Both the position numbers and the translations under genes were made by a program. From assembly GCA_002707365.1 (NCBI GenBank), contig PAMQ01000017.1, positions 62,001-126,000 of the forward strand: a stretch of DNA of 64,000 nt, in the 5' to 3' direction. Under the pieces are notes generated by a model. It was not told the DNA's origin. It did no database searches and saw only the letters and a list, made by a program, of their open reading frames with translations. This document shows, in pieces, positions 47,706-56,873 of this stretch (position 1 is its first letter; every line of letters starts with the position of its first letter). This stretch comes from Trueperaceae bacterium (GTDB lineage Bacteria; Deinococcota; Deinococci; Deinococcales; Trueperaceae).

Positions 47706-47711
47706 TTAGAA

Positions 47712-47717
47712 AGTATA
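47712..47717 (-). promoter_or_regulatory. Candidate -10 box for leaderless fba
   Basis: TATACT on the minus strand ends 6 bp before the fba ATG (47705), a good leaderless geometry. The -35 region is not clear. Confidence 0.5.
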
Positions 47718-47755
47718 CCTTAGTCCAATTTAGTTAATTGGAAGGCTATTCAAGT

Positions 47756-48115
47756 CTATTTTTGAGTTGATTCATTACCTGTTTTATCTATTTCATGTTC
47801 AGATGTGTTGTCAGGCTCATTCGTTTGTTGTTTGCCTCGAAGAGCCCGAATTTTTGCCATGTCCATAGCTCTTCCATTAAGATAGCCACTGCCGAAACCT
47901 AGCGCAGCAAAAAGGATAACAACCAACAAATTGTCCTTATTGTCTACCACTAGTAGTAAAGCAACGATAAGAAGCAGGGTAGAGGCAATACGTATGGGTA
48001 ATCGCCATTTGGCAGTAATTTGGTTTTGATCCTCAGACGGTAAACCTCGGAGGTGCCCAGCTATGTAAATAACAGCTATAGCTATGAAGAATACCCAATT
48101 TGGTAAGTCAATCAC
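47756..48115 (-). CDS. Small membrane protein, unknown function
   Basis: A 119-aa protein with about three hydrophobic segments (residues 8-20, 43-58 and 64-80) and a polar, acidic C-terminal tail. I recognise no family. The start is GTG at 48115, with GGGAG 5 bp upstream, immediately after the mqnB stop, so it is translated from the same mRNA. Co-expression with a menaquinone-pathway gene is the only functional hint. Confidence 0.55.
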   Translation of the reverse strand: MIDLPNWVFFIAIAVIYIAGHLRGLPSEDQNQITAKWRLPIRIASTLLLIVALLLVVDNKDNLLVVILFAALGFGSGYLNGRAMDMAKIRALRGKQQTNEPDNTSEHEIDKTGNESTQK

Positions 48116-48116
48116 T

Positions 48117-48833
48117 TTAACTCCCTTCGTGGGCCAGGCACGATAATGTTTTTACCATAGCCCCGTTCACGGCACTAATTGCGCCTGGTATGTCCCAGGC
48201 TTCTCGCTTTCTTTCTCCTACTATATTGCTAATCCCACGCAATTCTGCGAAAGGCACTCCAAGCTCATGACATACTTGAGCAGCAGCAGCGCCTTCCATA
48301 GATTCTACCGAGACTTTGAAGCGGTCTTTAAGGAAAGCTGCTTCTTCTAACGTACCAGTTACTGTTTCAGAAGTTCCAAAAGTTACTGTAGCTAAACTGT
48401 TGCTGTCGGCTACTACAGAAGTTAAATAAGGATCAACTGGAAACTCGTTATAGAGGGGAGGATTCCCCCCAGATAGGGGGATTCCAATGCTTGACATGTC
48501 TTCCCAGCCATTATTTCCACGAACACCAGTATCAAGATGTATCTCTCTACTAGCTAGGGCAACCTGTCCGACATTCAGAGATGTACCTAGGTAGCTTCCC
48601 CCAATCCCAAATTGAATAACCCCTCTTGGATTTAGTTGTTTGATTGCAAGCGCAAGCCCAGCAGCAGCATTCACCTTGCCAACGCCATGGTGCAGAACAA
48701 AGAGTTCTAAACTTTCAAGTCGGCCTATAAAACCCTTTCCAAAAGACAATTCTGCAGGTTCTTTTAACTTGATTATGCTGTACAGAAGACTCGCTTCCTT
48801 TGCGGTGGCTGTAGCGAGGAGAAAACCTGTCAT
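48117..48833 (-). CDS. mqnB: Futalosine hydrolase
   Basis: Nucleosidase of the alternative (futalosine) menaquinone pathway, releasing hypoxanthine from futalosine (238 aa). It belongs to the MTA/SAH nucleosidase fold, with VESMEGAAAAQV as the active-site block. The C-terminal RGISNIVGERKREAWDIPGA pattern matches MqnB rather than MtnN. The ATG at 48833 has TAAACT 5 bp upstream and no ribosome site. Menaquinone made this way is standard in Thermus and Deinococcus. Confidence 0.82.
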   Translation of the reverse strand: MTGFLLATATAKEASLLYSIIKLKEPAELSFGKGFIGRLESLELFVLHHGVGKVNAAAGLALAIKQLNPRGVIQFGIGGSYLGTSLNVGQVALASREIHLDTGVRGNNGWEDMSSIGIPLSGGNPPLYNEFPVDPYLTSVVADSNSLATVTFGTSETVTGTLEEAAFLKDRFKVSVESMEGAAAAQVCHELGVPFAELRGISNIVGERKREAWDIPGAISAVNGAMVKTLSCLAHEGS

Positions 48834-48838
48834 AGCAC

Positions 48839-48844
48839 AGTTTA
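48839..48844 (-). promoter_or_regulatory. Candidate -10 box for leaderless mqnB
   Basis: TAAACT on the minus strand ends 5 bp before the mqnB ATG (48833); no Shine-Dalgarno sequence is seen. Spacing is slightly short. Confidence 0.35.
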
Positions 48845-48970
48845 CTGGAGAGCGGTGGATGGTATCACAAGTAGAGAATAGGTAACCAATAACATAGGTT
48901 GGTTCTGCAAATGAATTTAGTTAGCACCGTTATTAAGCATCAAGTTTATTCTCAAATCCCCTCTTCTAAA

Positions 48971-49012
48971 GAAGGGTGACAGAGAGAATCATGATTCTCT
49001 CTGTCACCCTTC
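48971..49012 (-). terminator. Perfect 42-bp palindrome after ftsY
   Basis: A perfect palindrome with 21-bp arms and no spacer (GAAGGGTGACAGAGAG... mirrored). It lies about 140 bp downstream of the ftsY stop and before mqnB. On the minus strand only TTT follows, so it may be a strong hairpin terminator, a transcript stabiliser or a protein-binding palindrome. Confidence 0.5.
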
Positions 49013-49150
49013 CGAATACACAAAGCAACAGGTGTAAGCTCACGCTTGCAGACAAACCATTTATTCTGCCTATTGTTTGGAATTATTCGTTTCGCCTAAC
49101 TTATTAGTAAATAGTAGATCCAGGTTGAGGTTTATGATTCGGGCCTGAAA

Positions 49151-50092
49151 TTAGGTTGTGTGATCAGGTCGGTGCAGTAAGGCTTTAACGTAGGAAGCTG
49201 CATCATACGGTTGTAGGTCATCGAGAGTTTCTCCGATACCGATGAATTTAATAGGCACATGTAAATCGCGGACAATAGGGACAATAACACCCCCCTTTCC
49301 GCTACCATCAAGCTTAGTCACTATTATTCCTGTTAGGGGGATAGCCTGGTGAAACCTCTTTGCCTGCTCCAAACCATTCTGCCCTGTTATCGCATCGAGC
49401 ACTAGCCAAACATCAGCTGGTTCAGAATCTTCAACTTTACTTATTACACGATGAATCTTTTTCAATTCTTCCATTAAATTGTGTTTCGTATGTAGGCGAC
49501 CAGCAGTGTCGACGAGAAGCAAGTCGCTGCCATTGGCTTTACGAGCAGTGGCAGCGTCAAAAGCAACAGCACCAGGGTCTCCTCCGTGCCCCCCCGTAAT
49601 AGTTGATATGTCAAGTTTGTCTCCCCAAAATTCAAGTTGAGCAGATGCCGCTGCTCTAAAGGTGTCAGCTGCCCCAAACATTACAGAACGTCCAAGATTA
49701 CGATAGTAGTGTGCAAGTTTGGCTATTGTGGTTGTCTTGCCTACCCCATTGACCCCGACTACCATTATCACTTGGCCTTTAGGTTCAACAACTTTCCTAG
49801 TGACGTCAATATTGAAACCAACCTGACGTAACTTATGTCTAATTCCAGGTGGTTCTAGTTGGTGCAACAAAGCTTTTTCTAAGGCGCTTTGAAAAGGGGT
49901 CCCGTCCTCAAGATTGGCTTTGGTGTCGTTGATTATTTCGTCTGACAACTCCATACCAACATCAGCAGATATCAGGGAAAATTCAAGAGAATCCCAATCC
50001 ACATGTGATGTTTTTGAGGACGAGGGGAAATCGAAAAATAGGCCCTTACGTGTTTTACTGAGCCCGTTTGTTAATCGAGAAAACCAGCTCAT
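49151..50092 (-). CDS. ftsY: Signal recognition particle receptor FtsY
   Basis: SRP receptor GTPase for co-translational membrane targeting (313 aa). NG-domain motifs are GVNGVGKTT (G1), [18 protein letters not shown] (G3) and [10 protein letters not shown] (G4/G5). The acidic A domain of E. coli FtsY is missing, as in many non-enteric bacteria. The ATG at 50092 overlaps the gltX stop as ATGA, so translation is coupled to gltX. Confidence 0.95.
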   Translation of the reverse strand: MSWFSRLTNGLSKTRKGLFFDFPSSSKTSHVDWDSLEFSLISADVGMELSDEIINDTKANLEDGTPFQSALEKALLHQLEPPGIRHKLRQVGFNIDVTRKVVEPKGQVIMVVGVNGVGKTTTIAKLAHYYRNLGRSVMFGAADTFRAAASAQLEFWGDKLDISTITGGHGGDPGAVAFDAATARKANGSDLLLVDTAGRLHTKHNLMEELKKIHRVISKVEDSEPADVWLVLDAITGQNGLEQAKRFHQAIPLTGIIVTKLDGSGKGGVIVPIVRDLHVPIKFIGIGETLDDLQPYDAASYVKALLHRPDHTT

Positions 50093-51603
50093 TGATCAGC
50101 AGTCTTTGCCTTCTTTTTAGGGTCATTAGAGCCTGTTTCCTTTTGGGGGCGGTCGTCTAAGAGCCCGGCGTTGATTACTTGCAAAGCACGGCTAATGCGT
50201 CCAAGTGCTGTTTGTTTACCAAGAATTGTTAATAAATCAGTGACACCAGGGGCTTGACTACGGCCCGTCAAAGCTGCTCTAAGCGGTTGTAAAACCTTGC
50301 TCATGCTTACGGCTTGGGACTGAACATAGTCTCGTAATAGGTCATCGATACTATCGTAATCATAAAATTCCAGTATCGATAACCGTCGCTCAAGGTCCTC
50401 CAGGTACTTTTGTCCGGCGAATAATCGCTTAAGGGCATCATCCTCATAAGGAAAACCACTGTCAAAGAAGTAACGCGCTTGGTCTACGAAATCGATTAGA
50501 GTTTCAGTTCTGGGTCGGAGAACATCAATAACATCGAGAAGATAATCTTCGTCGGACCATTTGTATCCTGCCTTGACAAACAGTGGTTCGACCCGAACTG
50601 CCAAGTTTTCTAAAGAGAAGATCTCTCTGAGATATTTAGCGTTAAAGTGACGTAAACGTTTTGAATCGAAAATAGGTTCACCTGGAGATAATCTTTTAAG
50701 AGTGAAATGCTCAATCATATCGTGTATTCCAAAGAATTCACGGCCATCGGGCATGCTCCACCCAAGCGTCGCTAGGTAGTTTAAAAGGGCTTCCGGGATT
50801 ATTCCTTGTTCGCGATAAGACTCAAGGCTTGTATCGGTTTTCCGCTTACTTATTTTGCTTTTGTCAAGGTTACGTAATAAAGGTAGGTGTAGGAACTCGG
50901 GCTGTTGCCAGCCGAAAGAGCGATAAAGGTGAATATGTAGTGCTGTGCTGGAAATCCACTCTTCAGCCCTAACGACGTGAGTCACTCCCATTAAATGATC
51001 GTCAACTACTACTGCAAAGTGATAGGTAGGATAACCGTCACTCTTTATCAGAACGGCGTCACGAATTTCTGTATGAGGCCAGCAAATCTCGCCACGCAAG
51101 CTATCAATGAATCTTGTTTCTCCTTCGTCTGGCGCCTTAAAGCGTATTACGTGCGGCTCTCCCTCAGTAGCTCTTCTTTCTTGTTCATTACGCGCCAGGT
51201 TTCTACCACGGCCGTCATAGCCTTGGGGTTGGCCAAGTTGTTTCTGCTTGTGGGCCATAGATTCAAGCTCATCGTCAGTCTCAAAGGCCCTATATGCGCA
51301 ACCAGATTCGAGGAGGAGTTCTGCATGATTTCGATATAAATCGAGTCGCTCGCTCTGTCGATAAGGGCCATTATTTCCACCAACCTCAGGTCCCTCATCT
51401 GGGGTTAAACCAAGCCAATCCATAGCGGACAAGATCCGTCGTTCTGAGTTAGGATCGTAACGCTGTCTGTCAGTATCTTCAAGTCGAAATATGAATCGGC
51501 CGTTCCCTTGTTTTGCCAAGACATAGTCAAAAAGACCAACGTACGCGGTGCCAACATGGGGGTCACCGGTTGGAGAGGGAGCGATTCGAGTCACGACAGT
51601 CAT
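50089..51603 (-). CDS. gltX: Glutamyl-tRNA synthetase
   Basis: Class I synthetase for tRNA-Glu, about 504 aa. The HIGH motif appears as PTGDPHVGTA and the KMSKS motif as KISKRKT. The open frame extends to 51666, but the ATG at 51603 follows GGAGG with good spacing and gives the usual MTVVTRIAPSPTG start. With gatC elsewhere in the window, this synthetase may be non-discriminating and charge tRNA-Gln with Glu, but that is not decided here. It overlaps ftsY. Confidence 0.95.
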   Translation of the reverse strand: MTVVTRIAPSPTGDPHVGTAYVGLFDYVLAKQGNGRFIFRLEDTDRQRYDPNSERRILSAMDWLGLTPDEGPEVGGNNGPYRQSERLDLYRNHAELLLESGCAYRAFETDDELESMAHKQKQLGQPQGYDGRGRNLARNEQERRATEGEPHVIRFKAPDEGETRFIDSLRGEICWPHTEIRDAVLIKSDGYPTYHFAVVVDDHLMGVTHVVRAEEWISSTALHIHLYRSFGWQQPEFLHLPLLRNLDKSKISKRKTDTSLESYREQGIIPEALLNYLATLGWSMPDGREFFGIHDMIEHFTLKRLSPGEPIFDSKRLRHFNAKYLREIFSLENLAVRVEPLFVKAGYKWSDEDYLLDVIDVLRPRTETLIDFVDQARYFFDSGFPYEDDALKRLFAGQKYLEDLERRLSILEFYDYDSIDDLLRDYVQSQAVSMSKVLQPLRAALTGRSQAPGVTDLLTILGKQTALGRISRALQVINAGLLDDRPQKETGSNDPKKKAKTADQ

Positions 51604-51729
51604 GCTAGGAGCCTCCGATGGAATAGAGCCCAGGTCATAGGACGTTAGGCTAGGTACAGGAAGCATTGTAGCTCAGGTTGGGCATGCCTTGGGGTCGTCT
51701 GGACGTTAGGTACGTTTGTCGCGACTACC

Positions 51730-52527
51730 TTAAGAGAGGAAGTTCCAAAGTAAAGTAAAGGTCGCTAGTAACCAAAGATAAGGAGCAAACCAGCGGAATT
51801 TTCCGCGCCGCAACACAGCGAACAAACAGTATAGGGCAATGTAACCTGTCACGAATGACGTAAGTGTCATTAGCGTAAGGGAGCCTAGTCTGATTTCTTT
51901 TGGTAGGTCAAAAAGGCCTAGAACCGCTACACCAAGGGAGATTACCAAGTACATCATAAAAGAAAAGCGCGGGGCTAGTTCATTAGAAGCGCCTCGGGAT
52001 AGTAATGCAGATATAGTTATGCCAGATCGTGATATCCCAGGGATAACTGCCAGGCCTTGGGCCACCCCAGTAAATACAACGTCAAAAATAGTTAGATTAC
52101 CCACCTTGGTTTTCGAGCCAGAACATGGTGCGAACCAGAGGAAAAGCCCTGTAATAATTAGGGCAAACGAAACTGGAATCGGAGAATTAAGTTGTTCGAA
52201 AACCTCTCTTAGGCCGAGACCAAGAAAAATCGTCGGGATAGAAGCTAAGAGCACTCGGATTGCAAGAGCCCATCCTTCTTGTGTTCTGCCCCGAGGAGAT
52301 TTAAGGCCTGAGAAAAAACCCGTTACAGCAAAATACACATCTCGCCTTAAGAAGACAATAACCGCTAGGAGTGTACCCGTATTGGTTGCTATATCAACGT
52401 GGAGAGGAAGCGACTTTCCCCAACCAAGATAGTAGTTGACGAGAACAAGGTGGCCTGAACTGGATATAGGGAGGAACTCTGTCAGGCCCTGTACGAAACC
52501 GAGAATTATCGCTTGCAAAGAACTCAA
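51730..52527 (-). CDS. uppP: Undecaprenyl-diphosphate phosphatase
   Basis: Integral membrane phosphatase that recycles the lipid carrier for peptidoglycan synthesis (265 aa). Active-site motifs GLTEFLPISSSGHLVL and GISRSGITISALL are intact, with about seven or eight membrane helices. The start TTG at 52527 lacks a clear ribosome site; an in-frame TTG follows at 52518. It stands between gltX and rpsI, each apparently with its own transcript. Confidence 0.95.
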   Translation of the reverse strand: MSSLQAIILGFVQGLTEFLPISSSGHLVLVNYYLGWGKSLPLHVDIATNTGTLLAVIVFLRRDVYFAVTGFFSGLKSPRGRTQEGWALAIRVLLASIPTIFLGLGLREVFEQLNSPIPVSFALIITGLFLWFAPCSGSKTKVGNLTIFDVVFTGVAQGLAVIPGISRSGITISALLSRGASNELAPRFSFMMYLVISLGVAVLGLFDLPKEIRLGSLTLMTLTSFVTGYIALYCLFAVLRRGKFRWFAPYLWLLATFTLLWNFLS

Positions 52528-52717
52528 GGTAAGTTCGTGGGAGTTTGATTAAGAGGGTTTGCTACTTCTACCTGGTCATATTGACGGATTTGGGGAATTC
52601 TTGATCTTAGGCTCATTATGACTGAGGTGAAAATAATCCTGGGAACTATTGTTATGCCAGTAATTCTAGGTTCTCGATCCCGGACTCCACTCGTATCCGA
52701 TTTTGGGCTGGTCCAGT

Positions 52718-53107
52718 CTATCGTTTACTGTATTGGGGGGCACGTCTAGCCTTATGTAGGCCGTACTTTTTACGTTCCACCACTCGGGCGTCTCGCTTGA
52801 GGTACCCTCCTTGCTTAAGGGTGGGTCGGAAATCAGGGTCTAATTTCAAGAGTGCTCGTGCTACTCCAAGTTTAATGGCATCCGCCTGGCCGGAAGGGCC
52901 ACCGCCAGCCACAGTGATTAAGGCATCATATCTACCTGCGGTGTTGGTTGCCTTGAGAGGTTCCAGCGCCTGAACGGCAGCCAGGATACCTCTAAAATAG
53001 GTTTGGAAATCCTTGCCATTAACAATGATTCGTCCATTGCCAGCGCGGAGAAACACACGAGCCACTGCTTCTTTGCGACGGCCAGTTCCATAGTATTGTT
53101 CTTTCAT
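52718..53107 (-). CDS. rpsI: 30S ribosomal protein S9
   Basis: Universal small-subunit protein (129 aa) whose C-terminus contacts tRNA in the P site. [15 protein letters not shown] at the N-terminus, [15 protein letters not shown] in the middle and the basic tail ending [11 protein letters not shown] are conserved. Its ATG overlaps the rplM stop by one base (TGATG), so the L13-S9 pair is coupled. The sequence style is close to Deinococcus S9. Confidence 0.98.
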   Translation of the reverse strand: MKEQYYGTGRRKEAVARVFLRAGNGRIIVNGKDFQTYFRGILAAVQALEPLKATNTAGRYDALITVAGGGPSGQADAIKLGVARALLKLDPDFRPTLKQGGYLKRDARVVERKKYGLHKARRAPQYSKR

Positions 53108-53532
53108 CAGCTAAGCTCCATATCCACGGGTTTCTGGGCTTGATGTGGGTGATTTGATCCAGCATACACTTTAAGACGACGAATCAATTTTCTGCCAAGA
53201 CGATTTTTTGGGAGCATGCCCCAAACAGCACGTTCAATTACTCGTTCAGGACGCTTTTGAAGCATGTCGCGCGCCTTTATTTCTTTGAGGCCACCTTGGT
53301 AACCACTGTACCGAGTGTAGATTTTCTTGTCTAGCTTTGCCCCAGTGAATACAACTTTCTTAGCGTTAATAACGATTATGAAATCTCCTCCCGGTTGGTT
53401 GGGAGTGTAATCTACCTTATGTTTGCCACGCAGGAACTGTGCGATTTGAGTTGCGAGGCGACCAACTGTTTGGTCCTTAGCATCAACCAGTAACCAGTCG
53501 TTATGGGGTTCTTGGGGAAAGTACGTCTTCAC
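53107..53532 (-). CDS. rplM: 50S ribosomal protein L13
   Basis: Large-subunit protein that binds 23S rRNA early in assembly. Conserved segments are [43 protein letters not shown] and [13 protein letters not shown]. The frame reaches GTG 53574, but alignment with the usual MKTY start favours GTG 53532 (giving 141 aa); AAGGA lies 9 bp before it. It is first in the L13-S9 operon. Confidence 0.95.
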   Translation of the reverse strand: MKTYFPQEPHNDWLLVDAKDQTVGRLATQIAQFLRGKHKVDYTPNQPGGDFIIVINAKKVVFTGAKLDKKIYTRYSGYQGGLKEIKARDMLQKRPERVIERAVWGMLPKNRLGRKLIRRLKVYAGSNHPHQAQKPVDMELS

Positions 53533-53721
53533 GTCCGTCACGTCCTTAAGGGATCGGCTTTGATAAATACCCACACGATAAATCGTTGCGTAGAAATCAA
53601 GCCAGACGCGAGTTTAGCATACGGTTGGCTGAGCGTAAAGGTAATCTCACTGGTAATTGGGGGCTATCCTACGGCAGTTACTTAATATTATGCGAATTGG
53701 TGGGGTATGATTGAGTAGAAA

Positions 53722-54726
53722 ATGAAATTGCGTTTAGACCCATGGGCAGTCGAGTACCAATCGTCATTTCAAGCTAATGAAAGTGTTTCCGATACGGTGG
53801 ACGCAGTTGATATTTCGGTCGAGCGAGAAGAAGAGGATTGGATCCCGCTCAAACCGATCAACCCTGCTGAGCCTACGGCGTTAGTATTCTTAGATGGGAG
53901 CCGACGCATTGAGGCTCGAGTTTTTCTGGAAGATGGCGGTGACGAATTTGTTTATGGGGCTCTAGGAAGTTACGGAGTCGGGGCAGTGGTGTCAGATTTG
54001 AAAATTGCTACCTATCCTGATGCCTTCCAAGTTGAACGTATATGTGCTTTGAGTGGAGGGCAAGGCTACGAAGACCTTTCCTTGCCGGAAACGGGAATAC
54101 ACAGTTTAGGGGACATGCGGTACCGGGTGGTTAGTACCAACGAACGGGACCCTGATGCAGTTGTACGGCGCCTTCAGGCCGAAATGCGTGACGCTGAAGC
54201 GCAACTAGCAGCCAGACTGGTCACCCAATACCCTAATGCTTTTGTAATTTGTGATGGGCCAAGGCCATTGTTGGCTTCAGAACCTAATTTGATCGGTTAT
54301 ATTAAGTCAATCCACGAGTTAAAGATTGGGGATGCGCAACTTGAAATTGTGCGAAAACTCGAAGAAGGACAACGATCCCCGATATATTTGTTAAGAAGTG
54401 CAAATCCTCAACATCAAAGATTTGAGTGGTTTTTACGTTTGAGGGACCCGAATCCTTGGTTCTTTAGTCTTGCAGGTATGGTCCGTCTTCAGGCCCTTGC
54501 TGGTCCAAATCCAGATAATACAGTTGAGGCTGCTGCTGCTATAGCTGATTGGAGCTGTTCTGTGTTACCTCACTTTGCAACCAGGCAACATCAAGACCCC
54601 CGTGCACCACAGCAACTGCTCCCAGTCCGGGCTCTTGAGGAGGAATTACGTAGACGAATGGGCAATCCAGAATTGATTCGACGCCGAATTACACGCTTCC
54701 TTTCTACCTCTAGCGGCGTAGCGTGA
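53722..54726 (+). CDS. nurA: NurA nuclease
   Basis: 5' to 3' nuclease that works with the HerA translocase in DNA-end resection (334 aa). The NurA N-terminal metal-binding Asp is in VFLDGSRRIEARVF, followed by GALGSYGVGAVV, and a second acidic segment FVICDGPRPLL. It opens the nurA-herA-sbcD-sbcC set. ATG 53722 has no ribosome site; TATGAT lies 10 bp upstream. Its stop overlaps the herA GTG by 4 bp (GTGA), so the two proteins are made together. Confidence 0.85.
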   Translation: MKLRLDPWAVEYQSSFQANESVSDTVDAVDISVEREEEDWIPLKPINPAEPTALVFLDGSRRIEARVFLEDGGDEFVYGALGSYGVGAVVSDLKIATYPDAFQVERICALSGGQGYEDLSLPETGIHSLGDMRYRVVSTNERDPDAVVRRLQAEMRDAEAQLAARLVTQYPNAFVICDGPRPLLASEPNLIGYIKSIHELKIGDAQLEIVRKLEEGQRSPIYLLRSANPQHQRFEWFLRLRDPNPWFFSLAGMVRLQALAGPNPDNTVEAAAAIADWSCSVLPHFATRQHQDPRAPQQLLPVRALEEELRRRMGNPELIRRRITRFLSTSSGVA

Positions 54727-56600
54727 GTACAAAACAGGCGATTGGGATTGTCCTCGGCTCCGAGGACGCGACCCCACTCCAGTTTTGGTTCGCTGTCAAC
54801 GAGTCAGTCAAGGTACAGCTTGACGATCTTGTAAATGTTGAAGTTGAAGACCCTTCGAAGTCGGGTGCCTTGGTGAAGTTCTACGGTGTCGTGGATGAAG
54901 TGCGTCGTAAACTCGAAGGGATTCAATTCGAAGGCGACACCGTACTGGTCGCTGAGGGTCTTCTGCCAGCCAATATTTCATATGCTGCGCACGTGCTAGT
55001 TTCTCGTGTTGAACCTGAAGAGTTTCTCCCACCCGGTCCCGGCGATACCGTCTTAGCGGCTACAGGAGAGGCGTTGGAGAAAGTTTTATACCTCGATACC
55101 ATGGAAGCGCCTTTTCCGGCTGGCGTTCTTCGCAGTGGCGATCCGGGGTATATAAACTTTGATTTTATAAGTGGAGAAAAGGGTGCTCACGTCAATATTT
55201 CTGGGATTTCTGGTATCGCAACAAAGACGAGTTATGGACTATTCCTGCTTTATAGCATGTTTAACGCCCGCCAACTTAAGAATCCTGAAAGACCTGTTCT
55301 GGATGGCGGTTCAGCCAAGGCAGTTGTATTTAACGTCAAGGGAGAAGACTTGATGTTTTTAGATAAGCCCAACCAACGGCTCATGACCGAAGAGGGTCGT
55401 TGGCAGGAGCGGTCTCGTAGCGACCAAACCCGTTACGATTTACTGGGATTGCCTGCTAGGCCGTTCGAACTTTGTCAGATGCATGCGCCTGCACGTGAAG
55501 CATCCAAAGGTGGGGCTCTCATGCCTGACCTTCAGCAGCGCGAAGGTGAAGGGGTGGCTCCTTACGTGTGGACTGTGCATGAATTTGCGGACGAACGAAT
55601 GCTTCCCTTTGTTTTGTCCGATCGCGATGCCATGAGCAATCTCGGTTTCTTAGTTAGTCATCTTGAAGAACGGCTTTATCGTTTGAGTGAAAAACAGCGT
55701 GGACCCCACATTGAAGTTGAACGGTTTTCAGAGGCTCCTGAACAATTCTTAGGTGGGGATGACCTCGGCCCCCCAATCCAGATTAACGAGGATATTGGTC
55801 CTGAAAGCTTTAATGATCAGGGAACAGAGTCCAATGATGTAGGACTTACGGAAAAGCTTGAAACGTTCGGCGACCTTATCGATTTTTTAGAGTTCAAGTT
55901 GTTAATGGATAACGAGGGTGACGGCGATAGAGCTTGGACAGCTAATCAGGCCAAGGCAACTCGTGAGGCATTTATCCGTCGCTTGAGGGGAGCAGGTAAA
56001 CATTTGGCTCGCTTGATTCGAGGGGACCTGGCTCTACGTACTTTGGAGCGACGTCAATTAACAGACATATTTGATAGTACAAAACAAGTCCATGTCGTAG
56101 ATATCCATCAATTGCACCCAATAGCACAGATGTTTACCGTCGGCGTTATCCTTAAGCAAATATTTGACAAGAAAGAAGCTGGGCGTTCGGAACGAGTCTT
56201 TATAGTCCTTGACGAGCTCAACAAGTACGCACCGTCTGAAGGCGAAAGCCCCATCAAGGATGTTCTATTAGACATAGCGGAACGAGGAAGAAGCCTCGGG
56301 GTAGTTCTGATTGGGGCTCAGCAAACAGCTTCTCAGGTGGAGCGTAGGGTTGTTGCTAACGCTGCTGTAAGAGTAGTGGGACGCCTTGATCCTGCTGAGG
56401 CAGAACGTCCAGAGTACCGATTTATGCCAGGAGGGTTCCGCCTTCGGTCAACAATTTTGGCTCCAGGAACCATGATTGTGCACCAACCTGATGTTCCTAG
56501 CCCAATGATGCTTACTTTTCCTTTCCCAGCATGGGCAACTCGACCTAAAGAAGTGGACGCATTTGTTTCGGACGAAGAAGCGCTCGACATTCTTGGTTGA
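54723..56600 (+). CDS. herA: HerA hexameric DNA translocase
   Basis: FtsK/HerA-type ATPase that drives DNA into NurA (625 aa). A beta-barrel HAS domain is at the N-terminus; the Walker A is GISGIATKTSY (K168, T169), a bacterial HerA variant, and Walker B is VFIVLDELNKYAP near residue 497. The C-terminal RVVANAAVRVVGRLDPAEA segment includes the arginine-finger region. A loop-rich acidic region at about 340-385 lies between the Walker motifs. The start is GTG overlapping the nurA stop by 4 bp. It is followed by sbcD after 273 bp. Confidence 0.88.
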   Translation: MSTKQAIGIVLGSEDATPLQFWFAVNESVKVQLDDLVNVEVEDPSKSGALVKFYGVVDEVRRKLEGIQFEGDTVLVAEGLLPANISYAAHVLVSRVEPEEFLPPGPGDTVLAATGEALEKVLYLDTMEAPFPAGVLRSGDPGYINFDFISGEKGAHVNISGISGIATKTSYGLFLLYSMFNARQLKNPERPVLDGGSAKAVVFNVKGEDLMFLDKPNQRLMTEEGRWQERSRSDQTRYDLLGLPARPFELCQMHAPAREASKGGALMPDLQQREGEGVAPYVWTVHEFADERMLPFVLSDRDAMSNLGFLVSHLEERLYRLSEKQRGPHIEVERFSEAPEQFLGGDDLGPPIQINEDIGPESFNDQGTESNDVGLTEKLETFGDLIDFLEFKLLMDNEGDGDRAWTANQAKATREAFIRRLRGAGKHLARLIRGDLALRTLERRQLTDIFDSTKQVHVVDIHQLHPIAQMFTVGVILKQIFDKKEAGRSERVFIVLDELNKYAPSEGESPIKDVLLDIAERGRSLGVVLIGAQQTASQVERRVVANAAVRVVGRLDPAEAERPEYRFMPGGFRLRSTILAPGTMIVHQPDVPSPMMLTFPFPAWATRPKEVDAFVSDEEALDILG

Positions 56601-56861
56601 TTACGAGGCACAAGAAAGTGGTAGGTGAAAAAGATTCAGAACGGCTTCACTGGATCTGATTAGCAACGTACTGCAGGTCCTTGTGCCACTCCAGCTTCCT
56701 CGAAAGACTAAACACAAAGTTTTGATCTACGAATATGGAAAAATTTCAGAACTCACCATATGCTTTTTGAGTAGGCAAATAGGGTGTTTCTGTGATTTCT
56801 GTTCGGGAAAAACCTGAGGCTATTATTTATTGGCAATAGTGGTGGTTTCATACGGGCACGT

Positions 56862-56867
56862 TAGACT
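56862..56867 (+). promoter_or_regulatory. Candidate -10 box for leaderless sbcD
   Basis: TAGACT ends 6 bp before the GTG start at 56874; no Shine-Dalgarno sequence precedes it. The -35 region is not recognisable. Confidence 0.4.
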
Positions 56868-56873
56868 GGTCGA

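Larger units (their letters stand above)
48834..49150. other. Gap between mqnB and ftsY
   Basis: A 317-bp gap between two minus-strand genes. Apart from the candidate mqnB -10 box (48839-48844) and the 42-bp perfect palindrome (48971-49012), no gene or further signal is recognised. Confidence 0.4.

Noticed and set aside
52019-52432. Antisense frame of 137 codons inside uppP
   Set aside because: uppP is clearly real on the other strand; the antisense product is Arg/Pro/Thr-rich with no domain.
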